Shown here: positions 6,470-14,785 of the stretch, in pieces
How the letters are laid out: each line of letters opens with the position of its first letter
Position numbering within the stretch: position 1 is the stretch's first letter
DNA from: Amycolatopsis sp. FBCC-B4732
GTDB taxonomy: Bacteria; Actinomycetota; Actinomycetes; Mycobacteriales; Pseudonocardiaceae
Direction of reading: 5' to 3'
DNA length: 64,000 nt
Assembly: GCF_023008405.1 (NCBI RefSeq)
Contig: NZ_CP095376.1
Coordinates: 7,730,501-7,794,500, forward strand
The notes under the pieces: model-generated
What the model saw: the letters and a program-made list of their open reading frames with translations, nothing else
Databases searched by the model: none
Told to the model about the DNA's origin: nothing
Position numbers and translations under genes: made by a program

Positions 6470-7768
6470 TCAAAACAGCAGCTCCGCGACGGCGTAGATG
6501 ACCAGCCCGGCCAGCGCACCCACGACCGTGCCGTTGATCCGGATGAACTGCAGGTCGCGCCCCACCTGGAGCTCGATCTTCCGCGACGTCTCCTCGGCGT
6601 CCCACCGCTCGACCGTGTCGGTGATGATCGTCGTGATCTCGCCCGAGTAGTTCTTCACCAGGTAAGCCGCGGCGCCCTCGACCCAGCCGTCGGCCTTCGC
6701 GCGCAGCTGGTCGTCGTCCGCCAGCCGGGAACCCAGCGACACCAGGCCCAGCCGGACGCGGCGGCGCAGCTCGCTCGACGGGTCCTCGGCGGCCGTCAGG
6801 AGCATCTCCTTCGCCGTGCTCCACGCCGAGCCGATCAGGCGCTGGACCTCCTCGTGGTGCACGATCTGGCCCTTGACCTGCTCGGCGCGGGCCATCACCT
6901 CCGGGTTGGTCTGCAGGTCCTGAGCGAACTCGCCGAGGAACTTGTCCAGCGCGAGCCGCATCGGGTGGTTGACGTCGGTCTTCACCGCCCATGCGAACGA
7001 CAGGACCTCGCCGTACACCTTGTCCGCGAGCATCTCGTCGACGAACTTCGGCGACCAGCTCGGCGCCCGGTCGGACACCACGCGCAGCATCGTCGTGTGG
7101 TTGTCGCGGACCCACTCGTACGCCTGGTCGCACATCAGGTCCACGAGCTTGTGGTGCGCGCCGTCGGCGAAGACGCCCTGGAGGATCTTGCCCAGCGGCG
7201 GGCCCCACGGCTTGTCGATGATCCGCCGCGCGACCGCCTGCTCCATGATCGCCTGGACGTCTTCGTCGCGCAGGACGCGGACCGCCGCACGGACGACCGT
7301 GGCCAGCTCGGACGTCACGCGCTCGGCGTTCTCCTCCTGCGCCAGCCAGCCGCCGAGCCGCCGCGCGATCTCGACGCGCTTGAGCTTGTCGCGCACGACC
7401 TCCTCGGACAGGAAGTTCGAGCCGACGAAGTCGCCGAGGCTGCTGCCCAGCGCGTCCTTCTTGTTCGGGATGATCGCCGTGTGCGGGATCTTCAGCCCGA
7501 GCGGGTGCCGGAACAGCGCCGTGACGGCGAACCAGTCGGCCAGCGCGCCGACCATGCCGGCTTCGGCGGCGGCCCGCACGTAGCCGACCCAGCCCGGCCA
7601 GCCGGCCGACTGGGCCCAGCTGGTCAGCAGGAACACGACGGTGGCGCCGAGCAGGAAGGACAGCGCGACCAGCTTCATCTTGCGCAGCGCGCGCCGCTTT
7701 TCCTCTTCACCGGCGGGGCCGCCCGGCGGGTCGGCGGGCGTCACCTTGGCGGGGGTCAGTTGCTCCAC
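6470..7768 (-). CDS. DUF445 family membrane protein
   Basis: A 432-residue protein of the DUF445/YheB-like family. Membrane segments are predicted at about residues 32-50 and at the extreme C-terminus (about 414-431), with a long helical soluble middle. The conserved block ADWFAVTALFRHPLG follows the first membrane segment, as in the family. GTG start (M-E-Q-L); an ATG two bases upstream is out of frame. It faces the DnaA-box cluster with its 3' end and is divergent from the aminotransferase gene 29 bases away. Function unknown. Confidence 0.8.
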   Translation of the reverse strand: MEQLTPAKVTPADPPGGPAGEEEKRRALRKMKLVALSFLLGATVVFLLTSWAQSAGWPGWVGYVRAAAEAGMVGALADWFAVTALFRHPLGLKIPHTAIIPNKKDALGSSLGDFVGSNFLSEEVVRDKLKRVEIARRLGGWLAQEENAERVTSELATVVRAAVRVLRDEDVQAIMEQAVARRIIDKPWGPPLGKILQGVFADGAHHKLVDLMCDQAYEWVRDNHTTMLRVVSDRAPSWSPKFVDEMLADKVYGEVLSFAWAVKTDVNHPMRLALDKFLGEFAQDLQTNPEVMARAEQVKGQIVHHEEVQRLIGSAWSTAKEMLLTAAEDPSSELRRRVRLGLVSLGSRLADDDQLRAKADGWVEGAAAYLVKNYSGEITTIITDTVERWDAEETSRKIELQVGRDLQFIRINGTVVGALAGLVIYAVAELLF

Positions 7769-7797
7769 ATCACCATTGTCCGTGAGGATGGCTGATC

Positions 7798-8973
7798 GTG
7801 CGCGAACCTGCTCTCGTCCCCCGCCTCCGCCCGTTCACCTCGACCATCTTCGCCGAGATGACGGCGCTCGCGGTCAAGCACGACGCCGTCAACCTCGGCC
7901 AGGGCTTCCCGGACACCGACGGCCCGGCCGGGATGCTCGACGCCGCCAAGAACGCGCTGTTCGGCGGGGCGAACCAGTACCCGCCCGGGCCCGGGCGCCC
8001 CGAGCTGCGCGCCGCGATCGCGCGGCACCGGCTGCGCTACGGCACCGAGTACGACCCGGACACCGAGATCCTGGTCACCGCGGGCGCGACCGAGGCCATC
8101 ACCGCGACGCTGCTGGCGCTGACCGAAGCCGGCGACGAGGTCATCGTCATCGAGCCGTACTACGACTCCTACGCCGCCGCGGTCGCGATGGCGGGCGCCG
8201 AGCGCAAGGTCGTCGGGCTGGTCGAGGGCGAGGACGGCCGCTTCGGCCTCGACGTCGCCGGGCTGCGCGCCGCCGTCACGCCCCGGACCAGGGCGATCCT
8301 GGTGAACTCGCCGCACAACCCGACCGGCACGGTGTTCACGCGGGCCGAGCTGGAGGCGTTGGCCGCGCTGTGCGTCGAGCACGACCTGATCGCGATCTGC
8401 GACGAGGTCTACGAACACCTGGTCTTCGACGTGTCGAGCGGAGTGGAGCACATCCCGCTGGTCACGCTGCCCGGCATGCGGCCGCGGACGGTGAGCATCT
8501 CGAGCGCCGGCAAGACGTTCAACTGCACCGGCTGGAAGATCGGCTGGGTCTGCTCGACCCCGGAGCTGGTCGCGGCGGTGAAAGCGGCGAAGCAGTTCAT
8601 CACGTTCGTCTCGGGCGGCCCGCTGCAGCCGGCGGTGGCGCACGCGCTCGACCACGAGCTCCCCTGGGTCGACGGCCTGCGCGATTCCCTGGCGGAGAAG
8701 CGCGACCGGCTGTCGGCGGGCCTCGCGGACGCCGGGTTCGCGGTCCGCCCGACGGCGGGGACGTACTTCGTGTGCGTCGACGTCCGGCCGCTGGGATTCA
8801 CCGACGCGGCCGACCTCGCGTGGGAACTGCCGGGCCGCGTCGGGGTCGCCGCGGTCCCCGTGAAGGTGTTCACCGATCACCCGGACGAGTGGAAACACCT
8901 CCTGCGTTTCGCGTTCTGCAAGCGCAACGAAGTCATCGACGAAGCCATCACCCGATTGCGCAAACTCGTCTGA
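7798..8973 (+). CDS. dapC: Class I/II PLP aminotransferase, DapC-like
   Basis: A 391-residue fold-type I aminotransferase close to the actinobacterial N-succinyldiaminopimelate aminotransferase group. PLP ligands visible are N174 (SPHNPTG), D202 and Y205 (CDEVYEH) and the Schiff-base lysine K239 (SSAGKTF), with the C-terminal Arg of LLRFAFCKR. Length is normal. If DapC, it forms succinyl-diaminopimelate in lysine and peptidoglycan synthesis; closely related kynurenine- or methionine-type aminotransferases cannot be excluded. The gene stands alone. Confidence 0.75.
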   Translation: MREPALVPRLRPFTSTIFAEMTALAVKHDAVNLGQGFPDTDGPAGMLDAAKNALFGGANQYPPGPGRPELRAAIARHRLRYGTEYDPDTEILVTAGATEAITATLLALTEAGDEVIVIEPYYDSYAAAVAMAGAERKVVGLVEGEDGRFGLDVAGLRAAVTPRTRAILVNSPHNPTGTVFTRAELEALAALCVEHDLIAICDEVYEHLVFDVSSGVEHIPLVTLPGMRPRTVSISSAGKTFNCTGWKIGWVCSTPELVAAVKAAKQFITFVSGGPLQPAVAHALDHELPWVDGLRDSLAEKRDRLSAGLADAGFAVRPTAGTYFVCVDVRPLGFTDAADLAWELPGRVGVAAVPVKVFTDHPDEWKHLLRFAFCKRNEVIDEAITRLRKLV

Positions 8974-9320
8974 CGACTTGAGGCGTGTCCCACATCCCGG
9001 AAACCGCCTCGCTCGGGCACGCACCGTTTCCGAAGTGATACCGAAGGCGAGTGCGATCGCGGAAACATCAGGTCAACGGCCGGACGGGAAAAGTGCGCCA
9101 CTCCTCCGAATGGCCGCACGAGAACACCCGAACGGCACTGAGAGTGATCAACTTGTCGGCCGTAGATACCTTGCCCGGTAGGGCCGTTCCGCCTTACGGG
9201 CTGGATCGAACGCGGGAGAGATGAAAGACTCCCGAGCGGTGCTAGAAAGAGTGCAGCCCCGGGGGAACTGCGACCTGGCCGGAGAAAGACCCCAGCGAGT
9301 ACAGACAACAGGCGCGGACG
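8974..9320 (+). other. 347-base gap; possible structured leader
   Basis: No convincing gene. The distal part before the secreted-protein gene has several small hairpins, for example CGGGAG/CTCCCG around an A-rich loop near 9212-9233 and a GCAG/CTGC stem near 9252-9270. It could be a long 5' leader. I could not match it to a known riboswitch class. Confidence 0.3.
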
Positions 9321-10505
9321 GTGGTGGTGGCGGTGAGCAGCACGGCGGATTCGCGCCGCGGCGCCCCGAGCCGGCCCGCTTTCACAGCGGGTGAGGTGTC
9401 GCCGGGATCCCCTCGCACGCGCGGGCGCGCGCCGCGGCCCTGGGCGGCTTCGCTGCAGCGGCCCGCCGCCAAGATCCTCGTCGCCGGGGGCCTGACGCTC
9501 GCCGGGTGGCTGCTCACCGCGGCCCTGTCCGGGAACACCGCCGGTGCCGCCGAGCAGCCCGCCTGCCCGCAGGCGCCCGTCGCCTCCACTGTGGACCACG
9601 ACCAGCCGTCCCTCCTGCACCACAAGCACCGCAAGAGCCACCGCGAGACCGGCGCCGCCACCTGCGCGCAGCAGCCGGGCGAAACCCCGGCCACCGAAGC
9701 GAAGCCCGCCCCCGCCAGCGAGCCGGCCGCCGAGACCGAGCCGGCCGCGAAGACCCAGGCCGTCGAAGAAACCACCGCCGGGCAGCCCGCCGCCAAGACC
9801 ACGGAAGCCACCCGGAATCCCGGCCTCCTCGGTGGCCTGGTCGGCGGTGTCCTCGACGTCGTCGGCGGCACGCTCTCCACGGTCACGACGACGGTCAGCG
9901 GCACCCTCAGCACGGTCGGCGCCGTCACGGACACGCTGTCCCACACGGTGCTCGCCCCGCTCACCCAGCCGCCCGCGGACAACCCCGACGCGCCCGTCCT
10001 GCTCCCGCTCGACGACGTCCTCTCCCCCGTCCTCAACGGCGGCTCGAACTCGGGCGGCGCGACCGCCACCGTCCCGGCCGCGACCGCGACCACGGCCACC
10101 GCGGTCGCGGCGACCGAAGCACCGGCCACCACGACCGACGCCGTGACCGCTGAAGCCGCGACGCAGAACATCGGCCGCAGCACGGCCCTCGCGCACTTCA
10201 TCGTCGTCCGGCACGAGCAGCCGCGGCAGGCCGGGCAGGACCAGCCGCGCGACTCCGGCGTGCACGCCCGCGACGGCGGCGGCGGCGATTCCACTCCCGG
10301 CCTGCCCGGCGGCAGCACCGCCCCGAGCGCGCCGGCTCCCACCGCCGCTCCCGGTCACGACGGTCCCGGCGGGGCGCGCCACGCGTTCGCCGTCCACACC
10401 GACGACGTGACCACCACCCAGCTGAAGCTCATCGGTGCCAGCCGCGACCACGACGTCGACGGCGCGGGCAGGGAAGCCGCCCTGCCCACCACCTCCCCCG
10501 ACTGA
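9321..10505 (+). CDS. Predicted membrane-anchored/secreted Ala-Pro-Thr-rich protein
   Basis: An up to 394-residue protein of no recognised family. After a basic N-terminus of about 45 residues there is one hydrophobic segment (about 50-70, KILVAGGLTLAGWLLTAALS) ending in TAGAAEQ, a plausible signal or anchor. The rest is low complexity: an Ala/Glu/Lys/Pro stretch, a Gly/Leu/Val/Thr stretch around LGGLVGGVLDVVGGTLSTV, and Ala/Thr runs. Two Cys (about 82 and 112) could pair outside the cell. The start is uncertain because several GTG codons occur between 9321 and 9333. Ser-Thr-Val-Asp here uses the TCCACTGTGGA palindrome. Confidence 0.55.
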   Translation: MVVAVSSTADSRRGAPSRPAFTAGEVSPGSPRTRGRAPRPWAASLQRPAAKILVAGGLTLAGWLLTAALSGNTAGAAEQPACPQAPVASTVDHDQPSLLHHKHRKSHRETGAATCAQQPGETPATEAKPAPASEPAAETEPAAKTQAVEETTAGQPAAKTTEATRNPGLLGGLVGGVLDVVGGTLSTVTTTVSGTLSTVGAVTDTLSHTVLAPLTQPPADNPDAPVLLPLDDVLSPVLNGGSNSGGATATVPAATATTATAVAATEAPATTTDAVTAEAATQNIGRSTALAHFIVVRHEQPRQAGQDQPRDSGVHARDGGGGDSTPGLPGGSTAPSAPAPTAAPGHDGPGGARHAFAVHTDDVTTTQLKLIGASRDHDVDGAGREAALPTTSPD

Positions 10506-10670
10506 CCCCGCACCGGGCAGCCGGGGACACCTGCGTCCAAATCAAGATCGACCAGACGCACGTCCACGCCTTTGACGCGTGACGAATCCCCTGCTCCAGT
10601 ACGCAACCCGTGACTCTTTCACGTCTCGTGGCGCACTATCGCGCCCGACGTACCCCAGGGGTGCACAACC

Positions 10671-10835
10671 ATGCGAAACCACAGTCTTTCCGACCGGCCG
10701 ACCGCGCCCGGCCGGGTCGGATCCCGGTCCCGGCGCCGCGCTGCCCCCGCGGCGCCGGGACCCACACCGGACGCGCTCCGGGAGCCCTTGCTCACCGCGC
10801 CGAGCGAGGACTCGCAGTACCGAGAGCACGTCTGA
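10671..10835 (+). CDS. Possible small protein (54 aa) with its own terminator
   Basis: ATG with AGGGG upstream opens a 54-residue Arg/Pro/Ala-rich frame (begins M-R-N-H-S-L) ending at TGA 10833-10835. No family is recognised. What supports it is high G/C at third positions and a perfect terminator-like hairpin that starts seven bases after the stop. Chance opening in GC-rich DNA is quite possible. Confidence 0.35.
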   Translation: MRNHSLSDRPTAPGRVGSRSRRRAAPAAPGPTPDALREPLLTAPSEDSQYREHV

Positions 10836-10841
10836 GCCGCG

Positions 10842-10878
10842 GGCTTCCCGGCACGTCGAGGGGCTGTGCCGGGAAGCC
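10842..10878 (+). terminator. Strong hairpin (13-bp perfect stem, 11-base loop)
   Basis: GGCTTCCCGGCAC at 10842-10854 pairs perfectly with GTGCCGGGAAGCC at 10866-10878. There is no clear T-run, as is common in actinobacterial terminators. Its position right after the 54-codon frame suggests a transcript ends here. Confidence 0.55.
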
Positions 10879-10927
10879 AGCGGTTACCCGCGAGCGGGGT
10901 CACGTCCGCGAACGGGGGTGTGAACCG

Positions 10928-11000
10928 AGAACCGGTGCGCTGGATGCACATGAACGCCGCCCATCCCTGGGAGCAGGCTCGCATCCAGCGCACCGGTTCT
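10928..11000. repeat. 20-bp perfect inverted repeat with 33-base spacer
   Basis: AGAACCGGTGCGCTGGATGC (10928-10947) is repeated exactly inverted at 10981-11000, followed on the plus strand by TCGTTTT. The second arm ends six bases before the stop codon of the MocR-family gene. It may be a terminator for transcripts from either side, but the long loop is unusual. Confidence 0.55.
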
Positions 11001-11006
11001 TCGTTT

Positions 11007-12452
11007 TCAGGCGATCGGCGCGGCCAGCGACTCCGGCGTCCCCCGGACCGACGCTTCCGCCGTGCGCAGCCGCCGGACGGCCTGCTCCATCGTTTCCGGC
11101 GGCAGCGAAAACGGCAGCCGGATCCACCGCTCCAGGCCGCCGTGGACGCCGAAGCGCGAGCCCGGCGCCACCTGGACGCCGTGGCTCGCCGCCGCGACCG
11201 CGAGCCGCGAACTCACCGGCTCCGGCAGCCGGCACCACAGCGACAAGCCGCCCCTCGGCAGCGTGAACGTCCAGTCCGGGAGGTGCCGGTGCACCGCTTC
11301 GGCCAGGGCGTCGCGGTAGCCGCGCAGCTCTTCGCGACGGCGGGCGAGCGCGGTCTCGTCGTCGAGCAGCTCGGTCAGCACCAGCTGCTCGAACACCGGT
11401 GACCCCAGGTCGACCGCGTAGCGCGCCGAAACCAGCCGCCCGAGCAGGTCCTCCGACGCGCGGATCCAGCCGAGCCGCAGCCCGCCCCAGTGCGTCTTCG
11501 ACGCCGAGCCCACGCAGATCGCCAGGTCGCCGGCGAACGCGGCCAGCGGCGGCGGCCCGTGCAGCGGGTCGCCCTCGAGGTCCAGCTCGACGAGCGTCTC
11601 GTCCACGACCACCGGCGTCCGCGCGCGGTTCAGCACCGCGCCGAGCCGTTCGCGGCCGCCCGCCTCGAGGCGCAGGCCGGTCGGGTTCTGGAAGTCCACG
11701 ACGAGGTAGGCGAACCGCGGGGACGCCTGCCGCAGCGCCGCGTCGACGCCGGCGATGTCCCAGCCGCGCTCGCCGCTCGGGTCGAGAGCGACCGGCACCG
11801 GGATCGCGTGCGCGGCCCGGATCGCCTCCAGCGCGTTCGGGTACGTCGGCTGCTCGACCAGCACCCGGTCGCCCGGGCCGGCGAGCATGCGCAGGACCAG
11901 CACGAACGCGTGGTGCGCGCCGTTGGTGACCATGACCTGCGCGGGGGTCGTCGGCAGTCCGCGTTCGGTGTAGCGGCGGGCGATCCGCTCGCGCAGGCCG
12001 AGCAGGCCGCGCTCCTGGTAGCCGTGGTCGCCGAGGTGGTCGGCGAGCCGGGCGCGGGCCGCGTCGACCGCCGTCGCCGTGCCCGCGATCGCCGGCGAGG
12101 ACGCGTGGGTGAAGTCGATCGCGCCGCCCTCGGCCGGGGCGAGCGGGCCGCGGCGGCGCCGTCCGGGCGCGGCGACCCACGACCCGGCCCCGCGCCGGCT
12201 CGCGACGAACCCGTTCTCCCGCAACCGGTCCAGGGCCGCGCCGATCAGCGTCCGGCTGGCGCCGAGCGCGTCGGCCAGCTCCCGTTCGGCGGGCAGCCGG
12301 GTGCCGAGCGGGAGCTGGCCGTCGAGCACTTGCAGCTCGATGGCCGCGGCCAGGTCGGCCGCGCCCTGCCGGGAGCCCTGCCGCCAGGACCCCAGCATAA
12401 CGGCCAATCGCGGCCCGGAGATACGTCCACCCAGTGGGACAGCGGCTTCCAT
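11007..12452 (-). CDS. MocR-family regulator (GntR HTH fused to aminotransferase), YczR-like
   Basis: A 481-residue MocR/PdxR-type regulator. A GntR winged helix (about 25-95, RLPAERELADALGASRTL) is joined to a fold-type I aminotransferase domain (about 110-460) with DFQNPTG (253-259), D284 and the PLP lysine K319 (GSASKTHWGG). Such proteins use PLP as effector or cofactor rather than for catalysis. It is divergent from a YczE-type membrane protein gene with 61 bases between start codons, the arrangement known for the YczR-YczE pair. The intervening dyad is the likely operator. Confidence 0.85.
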   Translation of the reverse strand: MEAAVPLGGRISGPRLAVMLGSWRQGSRQGAADLAAAIELQVLDGQLPLGTRLPAERELADALGASRTLIGAALDRLRENGFVASRRGAGSWVAAPGRRRRGPLAPAEGGAIDFTHASSPAIAGTATAVDAARARLADHLGDHGYQERGLLGLRERIARRYTERGLPTTPAQVMVTNGAHHAFVLVLRMLAGPGDRVLVEQPTYPNALEAIRAAHAIPVPVALDPSGERGWDIAGVDAALRQASPRFAYLVVDFQNPTGLRLEAGGRERLGAVLNRARTPVVVDETLVELDLEGDPLHGPPPLAAFAGDLAICVGSASKTHWGGLRLGWIRASEDLLGRLVSARYAVDLGSPVFEQLVLTELLDDETALARRREELRGYRDALAEAVHRHLPDWTFTLPRGGLSLWCRLPEPVSSRLAVAAASHGVQVAPGSRFGVHGGLERWIRLPFSLPPETMEQAVRRLRTAEASVRGTPESLAAPIA

Positions 12453-12480
12453 AAGGCCAATATCCTGGAATTGGCTATGG
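12449..12480. promoter_or_regulatory. Dyad operator between mocR-type regulator and yczE
   Basis: GCCAAT (12456-12461) and ATTGGC (12470-12475) form an inverted repeat with an 8-base spacer, extended by CCATA and TATGG on the outside. It lies just upstream of, and touches, the regulator's start codon, as expected for an autorepressor that also controls the divergent gene. Binding is inferred. Confidence 0.5.
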
Positions 12481-12513
12481 TTTACAAGACCACTTGCGGC
12501 GGATAGTGCAGGT

Positions 12514-13140
12514 GTGGCTCAGATCGACCTCCGGCCCGTCCGGATCACCCGTGACCCCGCCCGCCGCAGCGTGCAGCTGCTCGCGGGCCTCGCCCTCTAC
12601 GGCACCAGTGTCGCCCTCGTCACCCGGGCCGGCCTCGGCCTCGAGCCGTGGAGCGTGCTGGCCGAAGGCGTGCTGAAGCACACCGGCCTGACGTTCGGCA
12701 CGGTGACCGGCCTGATCTCCGTGGTCGTGCTCCTGCTGTGGATCCCGCTGCGCCAGCGGCCCGGCATCGGCACCATCGCGAACGTTGTCGTCATCTCGGT
12801 CATGGTCGACGCCGTCCGCGCGGTGGTCCCCGACCAGCACGACCTGGCCTGGCAGATCGCACTCCTGGTCGGCGGCATCGCGCTCAACGGCGTCGCGACC
12901 GCCACCTACGTCGGCGCCCGGCTCGGCCCCGGCCCGCGCGACGGCCTGATGACGGGCCTCGCCGGCCCCACCGGCTGGTCGGTCCGGCTGGTGCGCACCG
13001 GCATCGAGGTCGCCGTGGTCGCCGTCGGGTTCTTCCTCGGCGGGACGGTCGGCGTCGGCACCGTGCTCTACGCCCTCGCGATCGGCCCGCTCACCCAGGC
13101 GCTGCTGCCGTTCGTGGTGTGGCGCGAGCCCGCCGCTTAA
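12514..13140 (+). CDS. YczE/YyaS/YitT-type membrane protein
   Basis: A 208-residue integral membrane protein with about five hydrophobic segments (roughly 19-40, 52-72, 80-97, 106-130, 163-200). The ALVTRAGLGLEPWSVL and GPGPRDGLMTGL segments are typical of the YczE family. GTG start chosen from conservation; the frame is open far upstream but overlaps the divergent regulator. Regulators of the YczR group are usually paired with this transporter-like protein, whose substrate is unknown. It ends convergently with the Clp-N gene, sharing TTAA. Confidence 0.75.
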   Translation: MAQIDLRPVRITRDPARRSVQLLAGLALYGTSVALVTRAGLGLEPWSVLAEGVLKHTGLTFGTVTGLISVVVLLLWIPLRQRPGIGTIANVVVISVMVDAVRAVVPDQHDLAWQIALLVGGIALNGVATATYVGARLGPGPRDGLMTGLAGPTGWSVRLVRTGIEVAVVAVGFFLGGTVGVGTVLYALAIGPLTQALLPFVVWREPAA

Positions 13141-13664
13141 CCCGCTTTGCGCTCCTGGACGACCCGGCGCAGCGTCGCGTAGTCGGCGCCGCGCCGGGCG
13201 AGCACGTCGTCGGTGCCCCGCTGCCGGGCCAGCGCCAACAGGATGTGCTCCTGCCCCAGGTGCTTGTCCCCCATCCGCACCGCTTCCTTGAGGCTCAGCT
13301 CCAGAGTCTTCTTCGACTGGGCGGTGAACGGGACGTGCCCGCGCTTGGCCGGGCCGAGCCGGCCGGCCAGCGCCCCTTCGCCGTGGGTCTGCTCGACGCG
13401 CTCGACGATCTGCTCGATGTCGATGCCGAACTCCGTGAGCGCCTCGGCGTCGGCGTCGCTGACCCCGCCGCGGCGCCGGGTCCGCTCCAGCTCCGCGGCC
13501 AGGTCGTCGGTGGCGATGCCCAGCTCGGTGAGCAGCGGCACGCCGGTCTTGAGCAGCCCGGCCAGCAGGTCCGACGGTCCGACTTCGACCGAACCGGACG
13601 CCCGTGCCACCAGCTGCGCCTCGACGACCGCGAGTCGCGCGTCCGCCGTGAACCGTTCGAACAT
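13137..13664 (-). CDS. Clp N-terminal domain protein (stand-alone)
   Basis: A 175-residue protein with two Clp-N repeats and no ATPase module: one at about 1-65 (MFERFTADARLAVVEAQL) and one at about 98-170 (FTAQSKKTLELSLKEAVRMG, LGQEHILLALA). Stand-alone Clp-N proteins resemble adaptor-binding portions of ClpC but have no known protease role. Start ATG at 13664 with GGGAGG upstream. It overlaps the stop of the small HTH gene (TGATG). The other Clp-N protein of the window (31672-32409) fuses equivalent HTH and Clp-N parts in one chain. Confidence 0.8.
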   Translation of the reverse strand: MFERFTADARLAVVEAQLVARASGSVEVGPSDLLAGLLKTGVPLLTELGIATDDLAAELERTRRRGGVSDADAEALTEFGIDIEQIVERVEQTHGEGALAGRLGPAKRGHVPFTAQSKKTLELSLKEAVRMGDKHLGQEHILLALARQRGTDDVLARRGADYATLRRVVQERKAG

Positions 13665-13873
13665 CAGTGCCTCCCGTACTTCTTGTGCACGGCCTGCCGG
13701 CTGACCCCCAGCTCGGCGGCGATTTCCTGCCACGACCAGCCCTGCACCCGCGCACTGCGGACCTGCACGGCCTCCAGTTGTTCCAGCAGCCGCCGGAGCG
13801 CGGCGACCGCGCGCAGCCCCACCCGGGGATCGCGATCACCCGCCCGGGCGGCCAAATCCGTCGCTTCCGTCAT
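13664..13873 (-). CDS. Small helix-turn-helix protein paired with Clp-N
   Basis: A 69-residue protein: an N-terminal helix, then an HTH (about 45-68) SWQEIAAELGVSRQAVHKK. This closely matches the HTH part of the fused protein at 31672-32409 (SWTDIGASMGVTKQAAQKR). The predicted mRNA is leaderless: TTGACA and TAGGTT lie at 17-base spacing and end six bases before the ATG. Two GTCAAC/GTTGAC dyads overlie these boxes, so the protein is probably an autorepressor with the Clp-N protein as its partner. Confidence 0.75.
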   Translation of the reverse strand: MTEATDLAARAGDRDPRVGLRAVAALRRLLEQLEAVQVRSARVQGWSWQEIAAELGVSRQAVHKKYGRH

Positions 13874-13876
13874 GAC

Positions 13877-13919
13877 GTCAACCTACGTTGACATCACGAG
13901 CCTGTCAACCGAAGTTGAC
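13877..13919 (-). promoter_or_regulatory. Leaderless promoter embedded in two GTCAAC-N4-GTTGAC dyads
   Basis: Dyads at 13877-13892 and 13904-13919 are 27 bases apart centre to centre. Reading the minus strand, the distal dyad supplies the -35 TTGACA and the proximal dyad contains the -10 TAGGTT, 17 bases apart, with the ATG six bases after the -10. The same arrangement occurs at 32413-32457. Confidence 0.7.
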
Positions 13920-13963
13920 ACGCTCAGCGCGAAGCCGCCGGAGGGTCGACGTACAGTCGGGTG

Positions 13964-14749
13964 ATGCCCGAGATCTCGATCGCCGAGCGGGCCGGGGTGG
14001 GCGCCGACGGCCACCCACGCCCCACCGAAGACCACGTCGTCGTGCTGGCCAACGCGGTGCTGGTCCTCGACGGCGCCACTTCGTCGGACCCCTCGCTGCC
14101 GCCCGGCGGCTGGTACGCCGAGCGCCTCGCCCGCCACCTCGGCGACGGCCTCCGCGCGGCACCCGAAGCCGACCTGACCGAGGCGCTGACCAGCGCGATC
14201 GGCGAGGTCACCGCGGAAAACCGGCTCCGGCCGCGGCAGTCGCCGTCCAGCACGGTCGCCGCCGTGCGGTGGCTCGAAGACCGCGTCGACGCGCTGGTGC
14301 TGGCCGACAGCCCGGTGGTCGGGTTCGGCGGCTTCGGCGTCGACGTCGTCTCCGACGACCGGCTCGCCCGGCTGCGGCGGCACGGGCTGCTCCAGACCGG
14401 CGCCGACGTCCGCCGCCGCCGCAACGCCCACGACGGCTTCTGGGTCGCCGAAGCCGAACCCGGTGCCGCCGCGCACGCCGTCCGCCGCAGCTGGCCGCGG
14501 GCCGACGTCGAAGCCGTGCTGCTCGCCAGCGACGGCGTGTCCATCGGCGTCGACCAGTACGAGCTGTTCGGCTGGCGCGAGGTCCTCGCGAGCACCCGCG
14601 CCGAGGGGCCGGACGCCGTCCTGGACGCCGTCCGGACCGCGGAGAAGCAGGATCCCGACGGCGAACGCTGGCCGCGGCCGAAGCGCCACGACGACCAGGC
14701 GCTCGTCCTGGTCGACTTCACCTCCGGGGGAATTCAGGGTCTTCCCTGA
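13964..14749 (+). CDS. PP2C-like serine/threonine phosphatase family protein
   Basis: A 261-residue protein related to PP2C phosphatases. Visible elements are an early PTEDHVVV segment, LVLDGATSSDPS (the metal-binding Asp-Gly of PP2C motif), LLASDGVSIGVDQYE and HDDQALVLVDF near the end. Not all canonical metal ligands are obvious, so activity is uncertain. The ATG at 13964 is preferred over the adjacent GTG. It is divergent from the small HTH gene and shares the intergenic region holding the dyads, which might also affect it. Confidence 0.6.
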   Translation: MPEISIAERAGVGADGHPRPTEDHVVVLANAVLVLDGATSSDPSLPPGGWYAERLARHLGDGLRAAPEADLTEALTSAIGEVTAENRLRPRQSPSSTVAAVRWLEDRVDALVLADSPVVGFGGFGVDVVSDDRLARLRRHGLLQTGADVRRRRNAHDGFWVAEAEPGAAAHAVRRSWPRADVEAVLLASDGVSIGVDQYELFGWREVLASTRAEGPDAVLDAVRTAEKQDPDGERWPRPKRHDDQALVLVDFTSGGIQGLP

Positions 14750-14785
14750 TCACGCGCCGTCCCGTTCTCCGAGAACCTGGACGGC

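Noticed and set aside
8974..9320. Cyclic-di-AMP (ydaO-type) or other known riboswitch upstream of the secreted protein
   Set aside because: Some short stems are visible but I could not align the conserved core of any known class; a covariance-model search would be needed.
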